The notes under the pieces were generated by a model that had not been told where the DNA came from, did not search any database, and saw only the letters and a list, made by a program, of their open reading frames with translations. A program made the position numbers and the translations under genes. From a virus, in IMG/VR virus record IMGVR_UViG_3300000116_006912, positions 1-24,255 of that record: a stretch of DNA of 24,255 bases; one strand, given 5' to 3'. Shown piece by piece: positions 15,392-22,569 of this stretch. Within the stretch, counting starts at the first letter, position 1, and each line of letters starts with the position of its first letter.

Positions 15392-16573
15392 ATGAACAAG
15401 AGAGAGTTTTTAGATTTAGGAAAACAACCTATTGCCAATGGTTTTTTGTATGAGAATGAATTCGATAAGGAATTCTTTTACGATTTAAATGTAGCTATTG
15501 ACAGGGACACACACTTGATAACGCATGTGGATTACGTCAAACCAGAGTTGATGTTCAATGACACATATGCTTATCGTGGTTCGATGTCTCTTACAATGAG
15601 AAAACATTTTGCCGAGCTTAGTGAAAGTCTAAAGAAAACTCTTCCTAGTAAGCCAAAGATTCTAGAGATAGGAAGTAACGATGGTGTGTTCATTAAGAAC
15701 TGGGACAAGGAAACAACCATTGCGGTTGAACCTTGTTCTAATTTTGCCAAAGAGACTAATGATCTTGGATACAAAACCTATGACGGTTTCTGGACAACTG
15801 AATTAGCAGAAACTATTCTAGAAGAAAACGGTAAGGTAGACTTGGTGTTTGCGGCTAATTGCATGTGTCACATTCCAGATCTAGATCAGACGTTCTCTGC
15901 TGTTGAAAGTATTCTCACTGACGATGGTTTCTTTGTGTTTGAGGACCCTTCGTTGTCTAAGATGATCAATGAAAATTCATTCGATCAGATCTATGATGAA
16001 CATCCCCATATCTTTTCTGTGATAGCACTTAAGAGTTTTCTAGAAAGAAACGGGTTGGTTATTGTTAGGGTTGACAACATCTCCGTTCATGGTGGTTCAA
16101 ATAGAATTTGGGCGCAAAAAGAAAAAGCAGCCAAGCCAGACTCTAGCGTGGAACAAAACACTACACATGAAAAGATCATAGGACTTGATACATTTTGTAC
16201 GTTTGATAGGTTTGCAGAAAATGTAGAGGACTGTAAAACTGATTTGCATAGACTCTTAACACGTTGTGCTGATCAAGGTAAGAAGGTAGTTAGTTATGGA
16301 GCAACATCCAAGTCCACCACGGTCTTCAATTACTGTGGTATTGGTCCTGATCTTATCCAGTATATAACTGACACTACACCAGAGAAGCAAAACAAATTTT
16401 CTCCTGGCGTACACATTCCAATTGTTTCTCCCGAAGGAAACTTCGACGACAGCGTGGACATTGCATTCTTGGGTGCATGGAATTTCGCAAAGGAGATTAA
16501 GAAGAAGGAAGAACTGTTCATAAATAGAGGCGGAAAGTTTATCAGTCATGTTCCTATTGTGAGATTTTTGTGA
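15392..16573 (+). CDS. sugar C-methyltransferase (TcaB9/TylCIII type)
   Basis: 393 residues. N-terminal FLDLGKQPIANGFL, middle SAM motif ILEIGSNDGVFI (90-101), active-site-like YDEHPHIFSV and the HGGS motif, then a C-terminal YGATSKSTTVFNY...PGVHIPIVSPEG and AWNFAKEI. This is the three-part plan of NDP-hexose C-methyltransferases that add a methyl branch to a keto-sugar. These enzymes normally begin with a Cys-rich zinc site, C-x2-C twice; here the protein starts at the following FxDxGxxP box and the N-terminal zinc cysteines are absent. GGAG (15382-15385) lies 6 bases before ATG 15392, supporting the start. Substrate probably a dTDP- or GDP-keto-deoxysugar. Confidence 0.85.
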   Translation: MNKREFLDLGKQPIANGFLYENEFDKEFFYDLNVAIDRDTHLITHVDYVKPELMFNDTYAYRGSMSLTMRKHFAELSESLKKTLPSKPKILEIGSNDGVFIKNWDKETTIAVEPCSNFAKETNDLGYKTYDGFWTTELAETILEENGKVDLVFAANCMCHIPDLDQTFSAVESILTDDGFFVFEDPSLSKMINENSFDQIYDEHPHIFSVIALKSFLERNGLVIVRVDNISVHGGSNRIWAQKEKAAKPDSSVEQNTTHEKIIGLDTFCTFDRFAENVEDCKTDLHRLLTRCADQGKKVVSYGATSKSTTVFNYCGIGPDLIQYITDTTPEKQNKFSPGVHIPIVSPEGNFDDSVDIAFLGAWNFAKEIKKKEELFINRGGKFISHVPIVRFL

Positions 16574-17751
16574 TTAAAAAAACTAAAATAAATTCAATAT
16601 CTGATATGCTTGGATGTAATATAAAAACTACGATGAGTATTTCAGAAGCACAAGAATCTCTTGTAGAATACTTAGTAAATAATAACATAGAAGGTGATAT
16701 TGTTGAATTGGGATGTGGTAGAGGATCTAATACACACCAGTTTGCCAATAGTTTTAAAAACCATAATAGAAATAATATAATTTATGGGTTTGATACTTTT
16801 TGTGGTTATACTAAAACGGACTTAATTGAATGTCTCCGTGACGACCCTGTCCTGGCGCGGGGATATATACAGAATCAAACCTCTGAGCGATGGGTTGTCG
16901 ATGAATCTATTGTAAAAACTAAGTTGAAAGATCTTGGATGTGATAATACAACAAAACTAATTAAGGGTGATATAAGCGAAACCACAAAAAAGTTTACACC
17001 CAAGAGCGGTAAAATATCAATGTTATACATTGATTGTAACATATATGGTGCCTCTAAATCTGGTATTGATAATTTAAAAAAATATTTTTCTGATGGTTGT
17101 TTGGTTGTTATAGATTCTGGTTTTTGCCAAGGTGAATTCATGGCCGACCGTCTCAAAGGAACGGGCACAGATGTTGATCCATTCGGGGTGATCACCGAGA
17201 AAGTTCTCGATCCGCTGGGCGGAGAACACAGGGCTTTGTATGAATATTCGGTCGAAAGTGGTAATGATTTATTTAGAACTTATTTTGGAAACTATATTAG
17301 TTATTTTGTTGAGGTTAAAAACATGAAAGAAAAACTTTTTGATATTAAGGAACTACCATCAATACAACAAATTCAATATAACGAAGACGATAGAGCGCAG
17401 CGTTGTCTCGATATATTTCCAGAAGCCAAGGAACAAATAAACATATCACATGTAAATTCAACGGATCATGTCGTAGCTTGGCATAAGCATAATATACAAA
17501 CTGATTATTGGTATTGTATTAAAGGTTCTTTCAAGGTAGGACTATCTGATGGAAATGATGTTGTGTGGAAATATCTTTCCGATAGAAATAATAGAACCCT
17601 TAAAATCCCCCCAGGCATTTATCATGGGTATAAAGCATTAGAGCCAGGTTCGGCTCTTTTGTATTATCTTACTGAAAAGTATGATCCTAGTGATGAAATT
17701 CGTGCTAACGTTGGGGACTTTGGTGAAACATGGGAAACTGAGAACAAGTAA
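16570..17751 (+). CDS. TylF-like methyltransferase fused to RmlC-like cupin
   Basis: 393 residues, two domains. Residues about 1-250 resemble TylF/MycF sugar O-methyltransferases: IVELGCGRGSNTHQF for SAM binding and a later MLYIDCNIYGAS and LVVIDSGF. In MycF the metal is held by Asp residues in IDxD and DDY; here these read IDCN and IDSG, so the metal site looks partly degenerate. Residues about 251-393 resemble RmlC-type dTDP-sugar 3,5-epimerases: VAWHKHNIQTDYWYCIKG, LKIPPGIYHGYKAL and YYLTEKYDPSDEIR. The start is GTG 16570 overlapping the stop (GTGA). The ATG at 17323, with its own GAGG, could also yield the cupin alone. Confidence 0.7.
   Translation: MIKKTKINSISDMLGCNIKTTMSISEAQESLVEYLVNNNIEGDIVELGCGRGSNTHQFANSFKNHNRNNIIYGFDTFCGYTKTDLIECLRDDPVLARGYIQNQTSERWVVDESIVKTKLKDLGCDNTTKLIKGDISETTKKFTPKSGKISMLYIDCNIYGASKSGIDNLKKYFSDGCLVVIDSGFCQGEFMADRLKGTGTDVDPFGVITEKVLDPLGGEHRALYEYSVESGNDLFRTYFGNYISYFVEVKNMKEKLFDIKELPSIQQIQYNEDDRAQRCLDIFPEAKEQINISHVNSTDHVVAWHKHNIQTDYWYCIKGSFKVGLSDGNDVVWKYLSDRNNRTLKIPPGIYHGYKALEPGSALLYYLTEKYDPSDEIRANVGDFGETWETENK
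17311..17325 (+). promoter_or_regulatory. internal RBS and ATG for the cupin domain
   Basis: GAGG (17311-17314) lies 8 bases before an in-frame ATG (17323-17325) exactly at the domain boundary. Translation from here would give a separate 142-residue RmlC-like protein alongside the fusion. Seen in sequence; use in the cell is inference. Confidence 0.45.
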
Positions 17752-17758
17752 TATTCTT

Positions 17759-18658
17759 ATGCATAAGAACCTTTTAATTACAGGTGGTTGTGGTCATATC
17801 GGATCTGCGTTGGTTAGGGAATTATCCAAGAGCTATTCTGTGACTGTGGTTGATGACATGACAACCCAACGGTATTGTTCTTTGTTCAACATGGGACGAT
17901 CGATAAAGTTTTTAGAAAAAGACATAGCCGAGTTAAATAAACAAGATCTTAACGACATAGATGTTGTGATTCACCTAGCTTCCATAACAGATGCAGCACG
18001 TAGTTTTGGCGATAAAGAGGAAGTTGAAAGAGTTAACTATACAAGCACAATCAAGTTGATGGATCTGTGTAAACTGACTAACTGTAAGTTCATTTTCCCT
18101 TCGTCTACCAGCATTTATGGTGTTGCTGCTGAAACTGTTTACGAGGATGATCCTTCTTTTGTTAATCCGCAGAGTCCCTATGCTGAATCCAAGATCAAAG
18201 GTGAAGACTATCTGAAAACATGTGGGTTGGACTATCTAATTCTTAGATTGGGAACAATCTTTGGTGGTAGTAGGGGTATGAGATTCCATACAGCAATTAA
18301 CAAGTTTTGTTATCAGGCTTCTATAGAACAACCACTCACGATATGGAAAGAAAATTACGAACAGCATAGACCTTACTTGGGTCTGACTGATTGTATTTTT
18401 GCCATAACTCATTTTCTAAATAGTGATCATTGGGGACAAACGTTTAATGTATTGTCGGGAAATTGGAGGTTGTCTGATATTGTTGATATGATACAAGCCA
18501 AGACTGAGGTGTCTTTGAACATGGTAGATACGCCTTTACTCAACCAGTACTCCTATTTGGTGAGTAATCAAAAACTTCTTGAGACTGGGTTTTCTCCGAT
18601 GGATGATCTTGAAGAAGAGATCGAAGACACTCTGGATATGCTGAGTAATTTAAAATGA
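17759..18658 (+). CDS. NAD-dependent sugar epimerase/dehydratase (extended SDR)
   Basis: 299 residues from ATG 17759. The NAD-binding TGGCGHIGS (residues 8-16) follows the first strand, and the catalytic set is FPSSTSIYG (S115-T117) and YAESK (Y141, K145). The length and the LILRLGTIFG block fit UDP/GDP/dTDP-hexose epimerases or dehydratases; which one cannot be decided. An in-frame earlier start at 17681 would overlap the previous gene by 71 bases and add residues before the Rossmann strand, so it is rejected. It ends in an ATGA overlap with an RmlD-like gene, which suggests consecutive steps on one nucleotide-sugar. Confidence 0.85.
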   Translation: MHKNLLITGGCGHIGSALVRELSKSYSVTVVDDMTTQRYCSLFNMGRSIKFLEKDIAELNKQDLNDIDVVIHLASITDAARSFGDKEEVERVNYTSTIKLMDLCKLTNCKFIFPSSTSIYGVAAETVYEDDPSFVNPQSPYAESKIKGEDYLKTCGLDYLILRLGTIFGGSRGMRFHTAINKFCYQASIEQPLTIWKENYEQHRPYLGLTDCIFAITHFLNSDHWGQTFNVLSGNWRLSDIVDMIQAKTEVSLNMVDTPLLNQYSYLVSNQKLLETGFSPMDDLEEEIEDTLDMLSNLK

Positions 18659-19392
18659 AAAAACTTTTAATTTCTGGTGGTAATGGTAACTACGCCAAAG
18701 AAATAATAAAACAAAACACTGAGTATGAAGTGTATGCTCCTACACGAAGTGAAATGGATATCACAGATTTGGATGCTGTTAAAGAAGTGGTAAAGACATT
18801 CCAACCAGATATATTTTTACATCCAGCCGCTCTCACTAGACCTATGGTGGTGCATACTGAGAACCCTGAGTTGAGTATAAATTCTAATATCATAGGAACT
18901 TCTAACATTGTATTAGCATGTATAGAGAGTGGGATTAAGTTAGTTTATATCTCCACTGATTATGTTTACCCAGGCACTGCTGGTGACTATAAAGAAGAAG
19001 ATCCATTATACCCTGTTAATTTTTATGCATGGTCAAAGTTGGGTGGTGAGTGTGCAGTTAGATTATATGAAAACAGTTTGATTCTTAGAGTTTGCATGAC
19101 AGAAAGACCTTTTGTTCATAAGAAAGCTCTGGTGGATTCTTATAAAAGTTTGATGTATATCGAAGAAGCTGCTCACGTATCTCTGAAATTATTTAATGAG
19201 TTTGGTGTTATAAATGTAGGAGGAGATCCTACAAATTCATATGATTTTGTTCGAGAGAACGAAGGACTTTCTCCAGACAAAATTTATAGAGAAGATATAC
19301 CAGAGTCGATGGCATCAAATAGTACCATGAATTTAGATCGTCTTAGGAATAGATTAAAGTTAAGTATAGGAATTAGAAGACATGAAAAATGA
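18655..19392 (+). CDS. RmlD-like NAD(P)-dependent sugar reductase
   Basis: 245 residues, short for RmlD (about 290). The N-terminal LLISGGNGNYAKEI has a Gly-rich loop in which the last Gly is Ala. YISTDYVYPG is the family STDYVF block, YAWSK holds the catalytic Tyr124 and Lys128, and HPAAL with the DIxD pattern (MDITDLD) is typical of dTDP-4-dehydrorhamnose reductases. It would reduce the 4-keto group of a finished deoxysugar. The shortened C-terminal part could mean a changed substrate site. ATGA overlap upstream and 11-base overlap with the next gene. Confidence 0.8.
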   Translation: MKKLLISGGNGNYAKEIIKQNTEYEVYAPTRSEMDITDLDAVKEVVKTFQPDIFLHPAALTRPMVVHTENPELSINSNIIGTSNIVLACIESGIKLVYISTDYVYPGTAGDYKEEDPLYPVNFYAWSKLGGECAVRLYENSLILRVCMTERPFVHKKALVDSYKSLMYIEEAAHVSLKLFNEFGVINVGGDPTNSYDFVRENEGLSPDKIYREDIPESMASNSTMNLDRLRNRLKLSIGIRRHEK

Positions 19393-20320
19393 TTTTAGCA
19401 TACTGCTCGTACTGAAAGACAGACCTCAATATACCAAAAGGTTTATGAATTCACTTGTCGCAGACCTTTTCCCATTCAAGGTGTTGATCGCTGACGGAGG
19501 TAAGGATACCGACATACAACGGTTGTTCGAAGAAAATGCATGGCCTTCTATAGACTGTGAATACGTTCGATATCCCTATGATGCTACCCTCGATGATTTT
19601 TATGAAAAGATGGCAGATGCAACATCAAGAATACAAACAAAGTTTGTTTCGGTAATGGACAATGATGACTTTGTACTCACTGAGGGAATTGAAAAATGCT
19701 TAGAGATATTAAAAGATCTAAGATATAGTTCTGCTCGTGGGAGAATAGATGACATGTCGGGAAATAACATGTACACGAAGTTTCCTAATGACATCACTGG
19801 AGAAACTGTTCTGGATCGTGTCAGAGATCAGACAAAACATTTTCATTCAAACTGGCATAATATTACTAGAACTGAACATGTACAGGCGGGCTGGTCTCTG
19901 TTGAATATAACTAAACCAAAAAATTGGAGGTTCACAGAACAGGTCACATCATATCTAAATGTTATATGGGGGGATGGATATAGAGGGGACTTCCCTTGGG
20001 TGGTTCATGATTATGGGGAACGAATACAAACAGAAAATGGTTCGCTTCAAAACCACTTTCCAGATCAAGAGACATGGATCAAATCTGATTATTGGTTGCA
20101 TGAATTTAACAAGATGACAGAAATTATGGGTGTAGCAATTTCGTACAAAGATAACATTTCTGTTGAGGATGCTATGAAAGAGTTCACAGAAATTTATCCA
20201 GACAAGCTACCAGACTTGGAACTTCTTTTAAATTCGAGAATTGCAAAAGCAAAGTCTATCGGGTATAATAAAGAACGGATAAAATTACTTTTCAAAACAA
20301 TAGAAAGGTTTGACGTATGA
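19382..20320 (+). CDS. GT2-like glycosyltransferase (DNDD)
   Basis: 312 residues. The N-terminal FSILLVLKDRPQYTKRFMNSL and VLIADGGKDTD are the first two strands of a GT-A fold, followed by FVSVMDNDDFVL with the metal-binding DNDD (93-96). ATSRIQTKFVS precedes it in the usual place. The remainder, rich in Trp and Tyr (FPWVVHDYGE), is probably acceptor-binding. The family is GT2-like; the sugar is unknown. The ATG lies 11 bases inside the previous gene. Confidence 0.75.
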   Translation: MKNDFSILLVLKDRPQYTKRFMNSLVADLFPFKVLIADGGKDTDIQRLFEENAWPSIDCEYVRYPYDATLDDFYEKMADATSRIQTKFVSVMDNDDFVLTEGIEKCLEILKDLRYSSARGRIDDMSGNNMYTKFPNDITGETVLDRVRDQTKHFHSNWHNITRTEHVQAGWSLLNITKPKNWRFTEQVTSYLNVIWGDGYRGDFPWVVHDYGERIQTENGSLQNHFPDQETWIKSDYWLHEFNKMTEIMGVAISYKDNISVEDAMKEFTEIYPDKLPDLELLLNSRIAKAKSIGYNKERIKLLFKTIERFDV

Positions 20321-20931
20321 GTAAAATTAATTTGGGTTGTGCATCGAACCCCCTTGATGAATATATTAATGTGGATATGGATACTCTCGAAGAGATGAGA
20401 TTAAGATACCCACATAAATCATTTTCCGATGACTTGGTGATAAAACAATGGGACATCTTCAACCTACCAGTCGAAGACAACTCTGTGGATGAGATTAGAG
20501 CAGACTGTCTTTTTGAACACTTAGATTTTAAAGAAGAGAAAAAAATATTCCATGAGTGTAAACGAGTCTTGAAGGTTGGTGGAACCTTGAACCTAGCTGT
20601 TCCTGATGGAGAATCTGTTCTTAGGTCGTGGTTAGAAGCTGAGGACGATTGGAAAGACTGGTACAGAGATGACGATGCAGCGATCAAAGAAAAACATTGG
20701 TTTGGCACATATGAATATTCTTACACAAACAGATGGGGATATTTAACAGCGTGTCTTTTCGGTAGTCAAAACGGAGAGGGACAGTATCATAAAAATTGTT
20801 ACACCACAGGAAAACTCCGAAACATATGCAAGCGATTGAATCTGGAAATTTTTCATGAAGAGTTGTTTGACTGGCCTAGTAGTGGAAACCTAGACAAAAT
20901 TATAAGAATAAAGGCAAAGAAAATAAAATGA
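20317..20931 (+). CDS. class I SAM-dependent methyltransferase
   Basis: 204 residues. It starts almost directly with the SAM motif INLGCASNP (4-12), then YINVDMD, and has VDEIRADCLFEHLDF and ECKRVLKVGGTLNLAVPD, the pattern of predicted methyltransferases that act on lipids or sugars and often sit in surface-glycan clusters. No extra domain. The substrate is unknown; the neighbouring glycosyltransferases point to a glycan. It overlaps its neighbours on both sides by ATGA. Confidence 0.78.
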   Translation: MSKINLGCASNPLDEYINVDMDTLEEMRLRYPHKSFSDDLVIKQWDIFNLPVEDNSVDEIRADCLFEHLDFKEEKKIFHECKRVLKVGGTLNLAVPDGESVLRSWLEAEDDWKDWYRDDDAAIKEKHWFGTYEYSYTNRWGYLTACLFGSQNGEGQYHKNCYTTGKLRNICKRLNLEIFHEELFDWPSSGNLDKIIRIKAKKIK

Positions 20932-21230
20932 ATATATTTGTTGACATTGATGAAACTATTTGCTTATCCCCAAAAGATAGAAATTATGCGAATGCAACTC
21001 CTATTACAGAGCGGATTGATAGAATCAATAAATTATATGATGAAGGAAATAGAATCGTTTATTGGACTGCACGAGGAACTGTCTCTGGTATTGACTGGAG
21101 AAACGTGACTATGGATCAGTTCGAGCAGTGGGGTGTTAAATATCACCAAGTTAAATTTAACAAACCAGCATATGATCTTTTCATAGACGACAAGAACATA
21201 AATTCCGACACATATTTTTCAGATAAATAG
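20928..21230 (+). CDS. small HAD-superfamily phosphatase-like protein
   Basis: 100 residues with the HAD catalytic start IFVDIDETI (nucleophile D6, acid D8), motif II YWTARG and a late KPAYDLFIDDK carrying the conserved Lys and acidic pair. It is the minimal HAD core without a cap domain, so it may dephosphorylate a sugar-phosphate or larger substrate. Such small HAD proteins are common beside surface-sugar genes. Last gene of the tightly overlapping cassette; the stop TAG lies inside a late-promoter-like element. Confidence 0.78.
   Translation: MNIFVDIDETICLSPKDRNYANATPITERIDRINKLYDEGNRIVYWTARGTVSGIDWRNVTMDQFEQWGVKYHQVKFNKPAYDLFIDDKNINSDTYFSDK
21222..21229 (+). promoter_or_regulatory. T4-type late-promoter-like element
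   Basis: GATAAATA, extending to ATAAATAGA, resembles the T4 late consensus TATAAATA. It overlaps the stop of the HAD gene and lies about 30 bases before ATG 21260. The same nine-base core recurs before the fibre gene. Confidence 0.5.
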
Positions 21231-21259
21231 AAGAAACCCAATCACATTATGGAGTGAAT

Positions 21260-22537
21260 ATGAGCCTACCAAAAGTTACATTATGCATGATCGTCAAGAA
21301 CGAAACTAAGATTATTAAAGAATGTCTTGAGTCTGTTTACAAGTACATCGACCGTTACGATATTACAGACACAGGTTCTACTGATGGAACCCAAGAACTA
21401 ATCAAAGAATTCTTTGATGAGAAGGGTATTCCTGGCGAGGTGTATCAGAGTGATTGGAAAGGTTTCGGTGATCATGCTGGTAAAGAAGGTTCTCGAACCG
21501 AGTCTATCAGAAACTGTCATGGTAAAGCTGAGTACGGATGGGTAATTGATGCAGATGACTATATCCATGTTGGTTCTAGCGGGTTTAGTTGGCCTGAAGT
21601 TATGGATGCTACTTCTTACGTGCTGAGAATTCAGCGTGGTGATTTTGTTTGGTGGCGCAATCAGGTATTTAAGTTGGATGATAAAGTTAACTGGAGATAT
21701 GTTGGTGTTCTCCACGAATATGCTGACTGTGATTTACAGGAAGACAGACGAACCATTAAGGTAGATGGTGATTACCATATCGTTGCTAGAACCGAGGGAT
21801 CAGAACGAAACGAAGGAATCACCCCACAAGAAAAGTATGGTAAAGACGCTGATATATTGGTTGAAGCATTGAAAGATGAACCAGACAACCACCGATATCA
21901 GTTCTATCTTGGTCAAAGTTATTTTGATTCTCAGCAATGGGAAAAAGCATATGATGCATATGCAACGAGAGTAGCTGCTGGTGGTTGGGAAGAGGAACAG
22001 TGGTATTCTGCATATCGAATGGCGATAGTCTGTAGCATCCTAGAGAAACCTTGGCCTGAAACTGCACAGCACTATCTTCAAGCGTATAACATGAGACCAA
22101 GTAGAGCGGAACCTCTTTGGCAACTTGCAAGAATTCACAGACAAGAACGAGAAGAGCATAGGATTGCTTATCTCTACGCAAAGACTGCATGTGAAATTCA
22201 GTATCCAGAAAACGATATTCTTTTCATCTCGTCTGAGATCTATCAGTGGCAAGCACTTGATGAATTTGCTGCCGCTGCTTTCTACGCGCATGATTTTCTC
22301 CGAGGATATAACGCATGTAAATCTTTGATTGAAAATAAATATGTTCCTGATTCCGAAAAGGAACGTATTGCTAGAAATATGAAAACATACGAGCAAAAAC
22401 TGATGGAACTCCAGCAGCAAAATCAGCAGATGCAAGAGGGTATGAAACAGCAAAATGAAGAACATAGACAAAAGTTGATACAGCAACGAAAGTCTATGGA
22501 AGCTAAGAAGAGAAAGAAAAAGAAGAACAAGAAATAA
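21260..22537 (+). CDS. GT2 glycosyltransferase with TPR region and Q/K-rich tail
   Basis: 425 residues. N-terminal GT2 domain: TLCMIVKNETKIIKECLESV, then DTGSTDGTQELI and WVIDADDYI with the metal-binding DADD (97-100). Residues about 190-340 are repeating helices with TPR-like spacing (YFDSQQWEKAYDAYATRV and similar Trp/Tyr/Ala patterns), a likely protein-binding surface. The end (about 375-425) is a Gln-rich coiled coil that finishes in a run of lysines. GGAG (21251-21254) precedes ATG 21260. It has its own late-promoter-like element, unlike the cassette genes, and is next to the fibre gene. This fits a transferase that binds a structural protein and adds sugar to it. Confidence 0.85.
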   Translation: MSLPKVTLCMIVKNETKIIKECLESVYKYIDRYDITDTGSTDGTQELIKEFFDEKGIPGEVYQSDWKGFGDHAGKEGSRTESIRNCHGKAEYGWVIDADDYIHVGSSGFSWPEVMDATSYVLRIQRGDFVWWRNQVFKLDDKVNWRYVGVLHEYADCDLQEDRRTIKVDGDYHIVARTEGSERNEGITPQEKYGKDADILVEALKDEPDNHRYQFYLGQSYFDSQQWEKAYDAYATRVAAGGWEEEQWYSAYRMAIVCSILEKPWPETAQHYLQAYNMRPSRAEPLWQLARIHRQEREEHRIAYLYAKTACEIQYPENDILFISSEIYQWQALDEFAAAAFYAHDFLRGYNACKSLIENKYVPDSEKERIARNMKTYEQKLMELQQQNQQMQEGMKQQNEEHRQKLIQQRKSMEAKKRKKKKNKK

Positions 22538-22538
22538 A

Positions 22539-22546
22539 CATAAATA
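22539..22546 (+). promoter_or_regulatory. T4-type late-promoter-like element
   Basis: CATAAATA, again with the core ATAAATAGA, lies just after the stop of the GT2-TPR gene and 24 bases before ATG 22570. A GAAGGGAAG ribosome-binding-like stretch follows it. Likely drives the fibre gene late in infection; not tested. Confidence 0.55.
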
Positions 22547-22569
22547 GAGTAAATGATTGAAGGGAAGTA

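Noticed and set aside
17681-17758. Earlier start for the epimerase gene
   Set aside because: It adds a tail before the NAD-binding strand and a 71-base overlap with the previous gene; ATG 17759 is the natural start of the Rossmann fold.
4197-21230. A bacterial O-antigen or capsule locus
   Set aside because: It is flanked in the same direction by T4-type replication genes and a phage fibre gene, with no transporter, polymerase (Wzy) or flippase (Wzx) genes, so a phage cassette fits better.
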